From an uncultured Armatimonadota bacterium (GTDB taxonomy: Bacteria; Armatimonadota; Fimbriimonadia; Fimbriimonadales; Fimbriimonadaceae): a DNA stretch of 64,000 nucleotides. Below the pieces are notes generated by a model. That model searched no databases. It worked only from the letters and a program-made list of their open reading frames with translations, and had not been told where the DNA came from. The translations under genes and the position numbers were made by a program. Shown here piece after piece: positions 25,151 through 34,273 of the stretch. Where the stretch lies: contig CAIUHP010000043.1 of NCBI GenBank assembly GCA_903899015.1, positions 1-64,000 on the forward strand, written 5' to 3'. Within the stretch, counting starts at the first letter, position 1, and each line of letters opens with the position of its first letter.

Positions 25151-25199
25151 AAAGAAAGACCTGATCTCTCATCCGAAGCGGAGATCAGGCCCTTTTCTT
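25151..25199. terminator. bidirectional terminator between fumC and hybrid kinase
   Basis: CCTGATCTC (25160-25168) pairs with GAGATCAGG (25181-25189). The flanks AAAAGAAAG and CCTTTTCTT extend the symmetry, giving a T-rich tail on both strands. The right arm contains the stop codon of the convergent kinase gene. Confidence 0.75.
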
Positions 25200-26111
25200 G
25201 GAAATGAGCTTCATGATGCACGCGACCAACTCGGGAGCACGCATCGGTTTCGTTAAGAATCCATCCATTCCTGCCAACCGACAAAGTTCTGCATTGTCTT
25301 CCATTCCATCGGCGGAGAAAGCGATGATTGGCGTCCGGATGCCAAATTCAGATTCATGATGCCGAATCTGACGAGTCGCCTCATATCCGTCCATGTTAGG
25401 CATGTGACAATCCATGATGATGACGTCGTACCGATAATCGATCGCCATACTCACGGCCTCAATGCCATCTTTGGCTTGAGTTACCAAGGCTCCAAGAGAG
25501 GTTAGGATGGACTCGGAAATGAGCCAATTGATGTCGTTGTCTTCCGAAACTAAAATCTGGAAGCCCGTCAATGGCATCGATTCGTCCGCAACCAAATCGA
25601 CTACTCCGTCGCTGGTCACTTCGCCTGCGGCTCTTTGCAGATTCAATTCAAACCAAAAGGTGCTCCCCACATCGACCTGACTTTCGACGCCAATTGAGCC
25701 ACCCATCAATTTGACCATGCGATTACAGATGGAGAGCCCCAAACCGGTCCCTCCAAAACGAGAATACGTTTCCCTATCCCCTTGCTGGTACGGGTCGAAA
25801 ATGGCTTGGAGGCGGTTATCAGGAATGCCAATACCGGTATCGGTCACGGAGAACCGAATTAAATAAGAGGAAGAGTCCGACGCTATCGTCTCTGCAAGAA
25901 CCGTAATTTTCCCTTTTTGTGTGAATTTGATCGCATTGCCTATGAGGTTGCTGAGGACTTGTCGTATCCGCGTTGCGTCACTTTGAAACGCGGTTTGACT
26001 TTCAATCGCCCATCTCAGCTCAAATTCAACGCCCTTTTCCCGGCACATCGGTTCAAACAGTGACTTCAAATCGACGAGAAGTAGCGGCAAGTCGAACACT
26101 TCAAGCGACAC
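25185..26111 (-). CDS. hybrid histidine kinase, C-terminal part (HATPase + receiver), separated by frameshift
   Basis: This 308-residue frame holds the ATP-binding domain of a histidine kinase (N box LSNLIGNAIKFT, G1 DTGIGIP, G2 GGTGLGL) followed by a receiver domain (LVSEDNDIN, phosphoacceptor Asp in IIMDCHMPNMDG, Lys in FLTKPMR). It has no dimerisation domain of its own. The reading frame continues upstream of 26111 as SKIESGNFEV, the exact continuation of the kinase encoded at 26134-27447, so the two belong to one gene broken by a 2-bp loss. GTG at 26111 is an arbitrary start. If re-initiation occurs, this part alone could be a free receiver/ATPase, but probably the gene is disrupted or the assembly has an error. 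Confidence 0.85.
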   Translation of the reverse strand: MSLEVFDLPLLLVDLKSLFEPMCREKGVEFELRWAIESQTAFQSDATRIRQVLSNLIGNAIKFTQKGKITVLAETIASDSSSYLIRFSVTDTGIGIPDNRLQAIFDPYQQGDRETYSRFGGTGLGLSICNRMVKLMGGSIGVESQVDVGSTFWFELNLQRAAGEVTSDGVVDLVADESMPLTGFQILVSEDNDINWLISESILTSLGALVTQAKDGIEAVSMAIDYRYDVIIMDCHMPNMDGYEATRQIRHHESEFGIRTPIIAFSADGMEDNAELCRLAGMDGFLTKPMRAPELVACIMKLISKKRA

Positions 26112-26141
26112 TTCGAAGTTGCCTGACTCAATTTTAGAGGT
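26112..26141 (-). other. frameshift junction in hybrid kinase gene
   Basis: On the minus strand the sequence reads GTC TTA GAC CTC TAA, ending frame one at 26134-26136. Reading GAC CTC TCT AAA ATT GAG instead would give the canonical DLSKIESG. The loss of one CT unit from a CTCTCT run explains the break precisely. Confidence 0.8.
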
Positions 26142-27447
26142 CTAAGACATCTCCCACCACATCTAGCAATTGGTCCGAAGCATGATGAATATGGCTCACT
26201 AATTCGAGCTGCTCAGAGTTAAGGTTGGAGCTTTGAAGCAGTGTCGCAAGCCCTTTGATGCCCGTAATGGGTGTTCGGACTTCGTGAGTGATGGTTGCCA
26301 AGAATTCTGACTTGAGCTTAGTAGCCAACTCGGCTGCTTCTTTCGCTGCAATGTGTGCCGAAGCCGATTCTGCTCGTAACTCTGCCTCTTTCTCAAGCCA
26401 GATGGTATGCTGCCTGGCCGCGTTTTGAACCGCTAAATTTATTTGCGATTTGGATTGGTCTTTGATCAAGCTAACTGTCTTCTTCAGGCATTGAAGCGAC
26501 TCTTGAAACCGACCGACCGACTCATATCCTCGGGATAGCTGAGCGCTTAGGGTTGAGATTGCATTGGGAATGCCAGATTCTTCGGCAAGTACCAGCCCAC
26601 GTTCAAATGCATCAATTGCTTTTGAATAAAGCCCAAGCCCCATGTATATCTCGCCAAGGTCACTTACCGGATATGGAAGATCCTGCATGTAGTTGCCATC
26701 TCGGTAAATATCCTCCGCTAATTTAACTAATTCCTCTGCCTGATTTTCATCGCCAAGTGCCGCCATGATGCTTGCCTTGTTGTTTGACAAGAATCCGACC
26801 ATCCGAGCGTTAGACTCTCTATCGGTAAGTGTTAACCCTCGATCAACCAAGTCAAGCGCATCCACATATCTCTTCTTCTTAATCAAGCACCCGCTCATAT
26901 TCACATACAGAATGAGCTTCATCTGAGTGCTACAAAATTCAAGCAGACTCGAAGTAATCTGCGAGCAATAGCGATAACTGCGATCATTATCACCTTGCAA
27001 GCTATACCAATAAGAAAGGTTCAAACAAAGCCCAGCCGCTTCTCGACCAAGCTTAAGGCTCTCTGCCAGTTCATAAGCGGCGGTTAAATTATTAAAGCCT
27101 TCTGCCAGGCTGCCAAGATGAGCCTGAGCCATACCAAGGGAGTTCAATGCGATGACATAGGCTCTGGAATTCCGGAATCCTTGAAGCACTAGAACCGAGT
27201 GGTGTGCTTCGGCAAGACACTCATTCATGCTGCCTTTCATCCGCCATGCGTCGGCACGGAGCGCTGAGAACAGCCCTTCAGCAAGTCTGTTATGCTCTTT
27301 CTTTGCCGTACCGAGTAAATTTTCGACGGAAGCTAAGTAGTCCGCAACATCCTTATATCGAAGCTCTTCAAGTCCATCCAAGACCTCGTAGAGAGCTTCT
27401 TCGCTCTCCTGGCAGCTAGGTTCAACATCAAAACCATCCACGATCAT
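26134..27447 (-). CDS. hybrid histidine kinase, N-terminal part (TPR sensor + HisKA), frameshifted
   Basis: A 437-residue fragment without membrane segments. Residues 1-330 are TPR-type helical repeats (ALNSLGMAQAHLGSLAEGFNN, YVNMSGCLIKKKRYVDALDL, DLGEIYMGLGLYSKAIDAFE). A coiled linker follows, then the HisKA dimerisation helix with phospho-His388 in ITHEVRTPITG. It ends at DVVGDVLDL, where the family normally continues with SKIE. The missing ATPase and receiver are in the next frame (25185-26111). The intact protein would be a cytosolic TPR-sensing hybrid kinase of about 750 residues. ATG at 27447 overlaps the stop of a small upstream ORF as ATGA. Confidence 0.85.
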   Translation of the reverse strand: MIVDGFDVEPSCQESEEALYEVLDGLEELRYKDVADYLASVENLLGTAKKEHNRLAEGLFSALRADAWRMKGSMNECLAEAHHSVLVLQGFRNSRAYVIALNSLGMAQAHLGSLAEGFNNLTAAYELAESLKLGREAAGLCLNLSYWYSLQGDNDRSYRYCSQITSSLLEFCSTQMKLILYVNMSGCLIKKKRYVDALDLVDRGLTLTDRESNARMVGFLSNNKASIMAALGDENQAEELVKLAEDIYRDGNYMQDLPYPVSDLGEIYMGLGLYSKAIDAFERGLVLAEESGIPNAISTLSAQLSRGYESVGRFQESLQCLKKTVSLIKDQSKSQINLAVQNAARQHTIWLEKEAELRAESASAHIAAKEAAELATKLKSEFLATITHEVRTPITGIKGLATLLQSSNLNSEQLELVSHIHHASDQLLDVVGDVLDL

Positions 27448-27647
27448 TCTCGCCCCAGTGCAATGACTCTACGTTGGGTCACTGAACACCTATGACAATT
27501 CACATAGATATTCTGGTTGAAGAAACAGGTAAATAAACGAGCCTGGGTAGATGAGCCTACAGATTCAAGTAAAAGTAAGGCTAATTTTTTGGGTTGCACC
27601 CCTTCAAGCAACATCGGACTTTGAGAAATTTCGTGAATGAGATTCAT
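27444..27647 (-). CDS. possible small ORF coupled to the hybrid kinase
   Basis: A 67-residue frame beginning ATG at 27647 behind AGGAC, ending with a TGA that overlaps the kinase ATG (ATGA). It encodes MNLIHEISQSPMLLEG..., then a Leu-rich patch KLALLLLESVGSS and a Cys-containing tail (NCHRCSVTQRR). No family is recognised. The overlap and ribosome-binding site favour a real coupled peptide, but the composition is not strongly protein-like. Confidence 0.4.
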   Translation of the reverse strand: MNLIHEISQSPMLLEGVQPKKLALLLLESVGSSTQARLFTCFFNQNIYVNCHRCSVTQRRVIALGRE

Positions 27648-27880
27648 AGCATTGTCCTCAAGGATTGATGTTGCGACCGATAACTTGGATGGGAACGCCG
27701 TGTGCGAGGCACTTGCTCACCCATCCTGACGGCCATTGAGAGTTGTTTCCAATCGGATCGAAGTCTTGTGAATAAGTCTCACCTATCTCGGCATGCTTTG
27801 CAGCAGGCGGACCATTTTAGAGAAGTAACAGCGCTCACCCGGCTAAAAGCATTCCTCTCCGGGAATAATACGGCGACTAT

Positions 27881-30670
27881 ATGTCGAAAGGTATTAACCG
27901 AAGAACCTTCATCCAAAGCGCTGGCATGACAGGGTTGGGATTGGCGCTGGGGACTCGTACTATCCTCGCTGAGCCTGGAGCTCGCGATCAAACGAGTACG
28001 CCAAAGGTGTCTCTTAAAGGCGGAAAGAGTTGTGCGTTCAAGGCCTCAGTGGCCAATATCAGCGGAATTCCTCTCGGCGGAATCGGAGCTGGATCGATTG
28101 AAATCCGACCCGATGGTTACTTCGACGATTGGCTCATTTTCAACATGGGTAATTGGTCACCTGAGCAGCCAGATGCTGAGCAAGGTCCAACTCCCGAAAT
28201 GGGGCCAGATTCTCTTCAATTCTTCCTTCGAACTTCCCAAAACGACAAGATCAAAGTCCGGAGGTTGGGAATCCGGGAAGATCAAAACGATCTGTATTCC
28301 CTCAGTTACGCCTTGCCGGTCGAAGGAATCGAATTTGACGGTAAATTTCCGTTTGCGACCCTTCAATACTTAGATGAAAGCTTGCCTGTTCGGGTTACCG
28401 GACTAGCGTTTGCTCCGATCATCCCTTATGAAGCCGAAACAAGCGCCACTCCAGGCTTCACCGTTGCTTTCAAGGTGAAGAACACCAGCAGCCAACCCGT
28501 CACTGCCTCTCTTTTGGGTGCCTTACGAAACCCCTTGGCGGTCGGCGCAAGTGATCGCGCGCTCAAGAATGAGCATGTGTTCGACGGTAATACTTCGACC
28601 TTGAGTCTTTCTACCGAAGCGACTTCTGGGAGAAAGTCATGCCACGGCAGCATGGCATTTTCCGTTACCGGTGGAAAGCAAAGTTATATCCAAGGCACCT
28701 ATCGTCGCTACCTCGGCAACGGTTTTTGGGGTGGCTCGAGAGGATATGGTTCTGCCCATTATTCGTACCTCCATGCCTATCAGCGAGACGGACATCTGCC
28801 CTCGTTATCCAGCGAAAAATCCCTTGATCATTTGCTTGTAGAGGCTAATGACGAAGCGATCGATAGGATGTCGCTCGAAGAGTTACAGGCCATCCGTTCA
28901 CACGTAAAGCAAGACCCACTATTCTCCGAGTACATGGCAAGAATCGAGGCGATTGAGCCTAACTTGCTGACTACCCACTCGGGATTAAGTAACTTCGCCA
29001 AGGAAGTCCGCGACCTGTTGAATGCCTCAAGTGGCAAGAATCGAGAGCGCTCCACTTGGGGTGATGTGGCCCTGGAATCGACCATTGAACTTCAACCAGG
29101 CGAAGAAAAGGAGATCCGATTCGTTCTATCTTGGTTCTTCCCAAACCATTTCAGCCAACTCGGTCCTAATCTTGGCCACCAGTATGAGCACTGGTTCAAG
29201 AACGCGCTTGAAGTCAATCAATTTCTGGTGAAGAACCACAGTCAGCATCGTGAAGCGACGATCAACTTTGCCGAAACGCTGCTTCACACAAATCTTGATC
29301 CTGAGATCGCTTTCTCATGGAGCGCACAACTTACAACGCTCATCAAATCAAGCTGGTGGTGCAAAGATGGTCGGTTCGCAATCTGGGAAGGGCTAGGGTG
29401 CTGCGGACTTCACACTACCGACATTACTTACCAAGGATCTTTCCCGATCATCGCTCTCTTTCCCGAGCTGCAGAAACGGCAGATCAATATGGGCGCCAGC
29501 TACCAACGGAAAGATGGGCGCATTCCCCACTTCTTTGCCCCCGATTTACTCCACGTTGACGACGGTTTTGATCGAGTCGACATGAACCCTCAATACGTGA
29601 TGATGGTTTGTCGCGACTACCTCTGGACGGGCGACCTTGAATTCGTTAGGAAGAATTGGTCGCACGTGGTCCGCGCCATGAACAACACCCAGAAGTTGGA
29701 CACGGATGGAGATGGCATACCCGATAGCGACACCCGAAGAAACACATACGATCAATGGGATCTCGAAGGATCTCCCGCTTATATCTGCAGTCTTTGGCTA
29801 GGATCGCTAAGTTCCGCAATTAGGCTGGCGACGGATCTCGGAGAATCCGAACAGGCTCAAACATGGACAAGCCTGCTCGCTAAGGCAAGCCAAAGCTTTA
29901 TTGATCGTCTGTGGAATGGCGATTACTTTAATCTTTGGGTTAGTGAGAACGGAAAGGACGAGTGCTGCATGAGCGATCAGCTTAGCGGCGAGTGGTACAC
30001 CGGCCTCATGGGCATTGGACATTCCGTTCCGCGTGAAAAGATTATTAAGGCGATTCAAGCGGTTCACCAGCACAACTTTGACCCTGAATTCGGATTACGA
30101 AATGCCACTTACCCGAAGGGCAAATCGCCAAAATTCAAGACCCACCAAAACTTCCAAGCGGCTGGAAATTGGACCGGAATCGAATATGCCAATGCAGCTC
30201 TCATGATCGAAATGGGAATGGTCGCAGAGGGGTTGGATGTCATACAGGCGGTTCATAACCGGTATCAACGAACTGGCCGAAGATGGAATCACGTTGAATG
30301 TGGCGACCACTATTTCCGAGCCATGTCGAGCTGGACAACGTTGCTTGCCTTAACTGGATTTAGCCTTGATGCTCCTCATAAGTCCTTGACATTAGGCTCA
30401 AAGGTCGACGGGATGACGGCTCCCTGGTTCGCTCCATCTGGTTACGGAGTTTTGACAGCAAAGGGAAAGATCATTGAACTCACATGCCGTAAAGGTGTCT
30501 TGGAACTGGACCAATTGAAGCTTGAAACGCATCATTCGTCCGCCAAAGTGATAGTGGGAAGTAAAACCGTCCCAGCAAAATCCACATCCCAATCAGGCTC
30601 GTTGGTGGTTAAGTTTGATACTTCAACTCATCTCGTTGTGGGGCAAAAAATGAAGATCCTGTTTAGCTAA
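27881..30670 (+). CDS. GH116 family glycosidase (glucosylceramidase/GBA2-like), Tat-exported
   Basis: A 929-residue enzyme with a Tat-type signal (NRRTFIQSAGMTGLGLALG). The N-terminal beta domain carries the GBA2-type motif IPLGGIGAGSIEIRPDGYFDDW. The (alpha/alpha)6 catalytic domain includes a likely nucleophile Glu503 in AIWEGLGCCGLHTTD and acid/base Asp624 in NTYDQWDLEGSPAYICSLWL. It continues with a characteristic VCRDYLWTGDLEFVRKNW and QLSGEWYTGLMGIG. GH116 members cleave beta-glucosides, beta-xylosides or N-acetylglucosaminides; the exact substrate cannot be told. Tat export implies that it folds in the cytoplasm first. Its stop codon lies inside a 33-bp inverted repeat that may also terminate the gene. 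Confidence 0.88.
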   Translation: MSKGINRRTFIQSAGMTGLGLALGTRTILAEPGARDQTSTPKVSLKGGKSCAFKASVANISGIPLGGIGAGSIEIRPDGYFDDWLIFNMGNWSPEQPDAEQGPTPEMGPDSLQFFLRTSQNDKIKVRRLGIREDQNDLYSLSYALPVEGIEFDGKFPFATLQYLDESLPVRVTGLAFAPIIPYEAETSATPGFTVAFKVKNTSSQPVTASLLGALRNPLAVGASDRALKNEHVFDGNTSTLSLSTEATSGRKSCHGSMAFSVTGGKQSYIQGTYRRYLGNGFWGGSRGYGSAHYSYLHAYQRDGHLPSLSSEKSLDHLLVEANDEAIDRMSLEELQAIRSHVKQDPLFSEYMARIEAIEPNLLTTHSGLSNFAKEVRDLLNASSGKNRERSTWGDVALESTIELQPGEEKEIRFVLSWFFPNHFSQLGPNLGHQYEHWFKNALEVNQFLVKNHSQHREATINFAETLLHTNLDPEIAFSWSAQLTTLIKSSWWCKDGRFAIWEGLGCCGLHTTDITYQGSFPIIALFPELQKRQINMGASYQRKDGRIPHFFAPDLLHVDDGFDRVDMNPQYVMMVCRDYLWTGDLEFVRKNWSHVVRAMNNTQKLDTDGDGIPDSDTRRNTYDQWDLEGSPAYICSLWLGSLSSAIRLATDLGESEQAQTWTSLLAKASQSFIDRLWNGDYFNLWVSENGKDECCMSDQLSGEWYTGLMGIGHSVPREKIIKAIQAVHQHNFDPEFGLRNATYPKGKSPKFKTHQNFQAAGNWTGIEYANAALMIEMGMVAEGLDVIQAVHNRYQRTGRRWNHVECGDHYFRAMSSWTTLLALTGFSLDAPHKSLTLGSKVDGMTAPWFAPSGYGVLTAKGKIIELTCRKGVLELDQLKLETHHSSAKVIVGSKTVPAKSTSQSGSLVVKFDTSTHLVVGQKMKILFS

Positions 30671-30683
30671 AACAGGATCTTCA
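30651..30683. terminator. long inverted repeat spanning the GH116 stop codon
   Basis: TGAAGATCCTGTTT (30651-30664) pairs perfectly with AAACAGGATCTTCA (30670-30683), and the centre TTTAGCTAAA is itself a palindrome. It contains the TAA stop and separates two convergent genes. No T-tract follows on either strand. Confidence 0.6.
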
Positions 30684-30703
30684 CTACAGGAAACGCCTAA
30701 GCT

Positions 30704-31993
30704 TCAGGGCTTGATGCGGGTGATGACGGTGCCGCCAGTGCCCTTTTTGGTGGCAACGCTTTGTATCGTCCACAGGTCGGAGAGGTTGTCTCCATCAATC
30801 ACCGAACTGCTGTAGTCTCCCCACGGACCGCCCTTTGTTGGCGCTAACCCTTCCGCCAACTTTAGGATTGGACGTAACGTGCCGCTTGGATCCTTGGCCT
30901 TTCTCCATGCGCAACGCGCCGAAATAAACATATCTTTGCCCGTTTCCTGGAAACCAACCAAGACATCCTTGTGCTTGTTTACCGCGATCGTGGTTTCGAT
31001 ATAGCTGGTAGTCGGACTGGACAGCAAGCCATCCTGAACAAACTTCCCGTCGAGCCGCACTTGATGCCACTGTACTCCTGCGCGACCATTAACATTTACG
31101 GTTTGAGAGAACCAGAGGAAGTTACTTTGAACCACTAAATTCTTAGGGTTTCGGTCTCCGGAAGCCGTTTTTGCCTCGGTGTCCTTCATAGGCGATGCTG
31201 GCGGCCATTCAAAGTATTGAAATTTGTGCGGAGCTTTAGCAACGGACGTTACAACCGGGATTCCCAAATGGTTCTCGCCAACGGTGGTCAAAACGATTTC
31301 ATCATCCGTGAGCTCGACGAAGAGAAGATCATCCGTAGGATCCTGAGTATAAACAGGCTGACCCAGGTTGCCAGCGAAGTGATAGACCGTCGCCGGTTTG
31401 CCGGCCTTCAAGTCCGCTGTTCGCATCACAAACGTTTGCTCGGGGCCGCCGGGATAGGAGTAACCGATCCACTTTCGACTGTATCCGATGCCTCCCCCGT
31501 CCACGCCATGGCTGGCCGAAACAGGATAAGTATTCCAAGCTCCTCGTGGATCGGAAGTTTCTGAGACAGAAATGTTGACTGGCTTGATTTTTTCTTTGTC
31601 CCAGTAGGTCCAGAGATCAAAGGCAAAGATGTGGTTATGAGGATCAAAAAGTAACTTTGGATCGATGCCGTTATTGAATTCCCTTTGGGGAACACCATCA
31701 ACATAAGTTCCCTTCTTGTCATAGATGATGATTCCACCGTTCGTTCCATGGAGAACGTATCCGCCACCAACTGCAATCTGTGGGTCGACTTGGCGATCAC
31801 CATCGGAGGAACCTTCGAACTGGAGTCGACCATCTATGATGGTCGGATTGCCGCCCTGCTGACGTTTCGTCGCCTTTCCGCCCTTGTTAAAGGTGTCTTG
31901 ATGAATTGGATTGACGATCTCGGTACGAACCGGCGCAATTTCGTGAAACGATAACGAGTTGAGACTCGCTGCCAACAAGAGAATCATGGACAT
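30704..31993 (-). CDS. exported beta-propeller-like protein of unknown function
   Basis: A 429-residue protein with a short signal (MSMILLLAASLNSLSFHE). The body is beta-rich with repeated Asp/Gly/Trp patterns (DPQIAVGGGYVLHGTNGG, DPKLLFDPHNHIFAFDLWTYW, GIGYSRKWIGYSYPGG, WGDYSSSVIDGDNLSDLWTIQ), typical of WD/BNR-like propellers. It has no Asp boxes and no recognised catalytic residues. A second ATG at 31987 has better spacing to an AGG sequence and could be the true start. It begins 52 bases after the BTAD regulator on the same strand and is probably co-transcribed with or controlled by it. Confidence 0.7.
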   Translation of the reverse strand: MSMILLLAASLNSLSFHEIAPVRTEIVNPIHQDTFNKGGKATKRQQGGNPTIIDGRLQFEGSSDGDRQVDPQIAVGGGYVLHGTNGGIIIYDKKGTYVDGVPQREFNNGIDPKLLFDPHNHIFAFDLWTYWDKEKIKPVNISVSETSDPRGAWNTYPVSASHGVDGGGIGYSRKWIGYSYPGGPEQTFVMRTADLKAGKPATVYHFAGNLGQPVYTQDPTDDLLFVELTDDEIVLTTVGENHLGIPVVTSVAKAPHKFQYFEWPPASPMKDTEAKTASGDRNPKNLVVQSNFLWFSQTVNVNGRAGVQWHQVRLDGKFVQDGLLSSPTTSYIETTIAVNKHKDVLVGFQETGKDMFISARCAWRKAKDPSGTLRPILKLAEGLAPTKGGPWGDYSSSVIDGDNLSDLWTIQSVATKKGTGGTVITRIKP

Positions 31994-32045
31994 TGCCTGT
32001 AGGTTATCTCAACCCACTAAAGCGAGCCTTAAGGGAAAGCCCCAT

Positions 32046-34067
32046 CTAACTTAACATCGAGCACAACGAAGTGTTAGCATCCGAGGAGTCCCTCTTTCGC
32101 ACCATCGACTCCAACAATGACTCAGCTCGTTCAAGAATGTTGGCACCCGAAGGTCCAATAGCGAGGCGCCCGGTGGGGCCAAGTAGTCGAAGTATCTCGA
32201 TAGCGTTTTCGGCAACTCGAATCGCGAGAGAAATATCTCCCGAAAGCGCCTCAGCTTCTGCCATGAGAATAAGCGCACTTGCATGGCCAGACTGCGCATT
32301 CTCATCTCGGAACCGCTGAGCACTTTCTTGCAACAGTTCTTTGGCGAGTGGTGCTTGACCGAGGCCAAGTAATGCCTTTCCAGCACCCCGCAGAGAAGTA
32401 GCAAGCCCCAGGTTTTGATCAAGCGCCCTCCTCAGTTCGATCGCTTCGGAATGGATCTTATAAGCAGTCTGAAATTGCTTGTGTTCGCATTCCAAATCGC
32501 CAAGGTAGGTCAGAACAATGCCAAGAGTGTGATGAGTTGAGAGCCTTCGGCAGTCGGCAATACAATCTCGATAACCCTGCAAAGCAAGGTCTATAAATCC
32601 CAAATCCTCCTGCAGCCGCGACGCAGAACAGAGAATCTGACATGCCGTTCCCGTTGTCGCAGGCGACAATTCGCGGCATATCTGCGTTACAAGCGCATGC
32701 GATCGATGACTCTCGCCTAACCGATGCCAAGCGAATGCCCGGTAGATCGTCATGTGGTTCTTCGAGAGACGATCTCCGAGCTTGTCGGCCAATTCGATCA
32801 CTCTTTGGGAAGTTCGTTCGACTCGTTTGAACTCGTCGTTCGAGAAAAAGGCCATCGCTAGGGCCATCCAACCTTCTAATTCGAGCCTAGTGTTGCCAAC
32901 TTTACGGATAATTCTTAGGGCGACAATGGAATGCCGCTTCGCACTCAATGACCGCACCTCAAGTAGATCAATTCGACCTAAGAGCAGTTCAACCTCGCCG
33001 ACATGTGGCTTGATAAGAGGCTCGCCCGCCAATTGTTCTAGCATCTGACGAGCTCTTCGCTGATCACCCTGACTAATGAAAAGTCTTACCAGTGAGATCC
33101 TTTCTGCGTGTCCAAACGACCGGCCAGCGGCTACGAATGTTTGCTCTAGCAGCGCCTGACCTTGACTGGGGGTACCCATTCGAATCCAAAACGGGACGAG
33201 AGCACGTACGAGATCGATGGCTGCCTCTCCCAAGCCTTGCTTGGTTAAGAACTCAAGAGTCTCTCGAATGGTTGGTGCACCCGCATCGGAAAGGTCTGGG
33301 CGTAATTGGACGAGCGGTTCAGTTTGCTTAGCATCCTTTAGGGCCTGTAAAACTAACTTGCCTGGATTGAGTTGAAGCTGTTCTTGAATGAGTTCCGCAA
33401 AGTCGTTATATTCTTTCTGGGCATTCGCCTCTCGACCAAGTGCTTTGAGCGCCTTAATCTTCGCGATTCTGGGCGAATCTTCAAACGGCTCCAACTTGAT
33501 CGCCAACTCGGCAAGTTCAAGCGATTTTGAGGCGTCTGCCGAAAGAGCGTCTGCGGAAAGAAAGAGGACCGATTCGAGATAGGCTCTGGCAATTTGAGCA
33601 CGCGCTTCAATAACCCAATCGTCATCAAATGTTGCCAGAAATGGACCTCGATAGCACGAGAATCTCTTCTCATGGCGAACTCTCGCTTCCTCGTGGGATT
33701 CTCCCTTTGGCGGTGGAGATAGAAACGCATCAATATCCGCTGTAACAAAATTCCGATCTAAAGCCAGAGAGCTTCGATCTGAAGTGAGGCCCTTATTTGA
33801 TTCGTCCCCAAGAATCTCATTGAGATAGAGAACCGTTTGCCTTAGATTTTGCCGAGACCGTTCGGGGGGACGATCGGGCCATAGTGCTTCCGCGATCCTT
33901 TCTCGAGAAGTTGGTCCCTCGTGAATCAGCAAATACCCAAGAAGCGCGGGAATTCTGCTCCACCGAAATTGAGTGACAACCGACTCAGAAAATTCAATCG
34001 AGTAACTGCCAAGCAAGCAAACGTGAATATTACTGTCTTTTCGCGCCACTGGAATGGGAAGCAACAT
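32046..34067 (-). CDS. BTAD/TPR transcriptional regulator without NTPase domain
   Basis: A 673-residue cytoplasmic protein. The winged-helix DNA-binding domain is at residues 12-95 (VCLLGSYSIEF, SRERIAEALWPDRPPERSRQ, NLRQTVLYLNEILG). The BTAD follows at about 110-265 (CYRGPFLATFDDDWVIEAR, LELAELAIKLEPFEDSPRI). The rest is TPR repeats (RSHALVTQICRELSPATTGT, QNLGLATSLRGAGKALLGLG, ALILMAEAEALSGDISLAIR). Unlike the regulator at 6-9 kb there is no Walker A loop between BTAD and TPRs, so it should act without a nucleotide switch. The next gene downstream, an exported propeller protein, starts 52 bases later. Confidence 0.85.
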   Translation of the reverse strand: MLLPIPVARKDSNIHVCLLGSYSIEFSESVVTQFRWSRIPALLGYLLIHEGPTSRERIAEALWPDRPPERSRQNLRQTVLYLNEILGDESNKGLTSDRSSLALDRNFVTADIDAFLSPPPKGESHEEARVRHEKRFSCYRGPFLATFDDDWVIEARAQIARAYLESVLFLSADALSADASKSLELAELAIKLEPFEDSPRIAKIKALKALGREANAQKEYNDFAELIQEQLQLNPGKLVLQALKDAKQTEPLVQLRPDLSDAGAPTIRETLEFLTKQGLGEAAIDLVRALVPFWIRMGTPSQGQALLEQTFVAAGRSFGHAERISLVRLFISQGDQRRARQMLEQLAGEPLIKPHVGEVELLLGRIDLLEVRSLSAKRHSIVALRIIRKVGNTRLELEGWMALAMAFFSNDEFKRVERTSQRVIELADKLGDRLSKNHMTIYRAFAWHRLGESHRSHALVTQICRELSPATTGTACQILCSASRLQEDLGFIDLALQGYRDCIADCRRLSTHHTLGIVLTYLGDLECEHKQFQTAYKIHSEAIELRRALDQNLGLATSLRGAGKALLGLGQAPLAKELLQESAQRFRDENAQSGHASALILMAEAEALSGDISLAIRVAENAIEILRLLGPTGRLAIGPSGANILERAESLLESMVRKRDSSDANTSLCSMLS

Positions 34068-34261
34068 TGAATTACTTACTCTGTTACCCTATCATCTACC
34101 GCTGAGTTCAAGTGAACCACGAAATTGGCCAAAAGTTTCTCAATTAAGAGCTAAATAGGTTCTCGTTCTTGGCTTCTACTTCTGAAATGTGCGCCTTGAT
34201 TTCCCTTATTCACCGCTTCGATTCTGTCAATTTTCTAGATATCCCAGCCTTTCCGAGCCAA

Positions 34262-34267
34262 CATACT
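34262..34267 (+). promoter_or_regulatory. -10-like box (CATACT) 6 bases before ATG
   Basis: CATACT matches four of six -10 consensus bases and lies exactly 6 bases upstream of the ATG at 34274, the same spacing as the TATAAT boxes of several minus-strand genes here. Confidence 0.3.
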
Positions 34268-34273
34268 TCAAGC

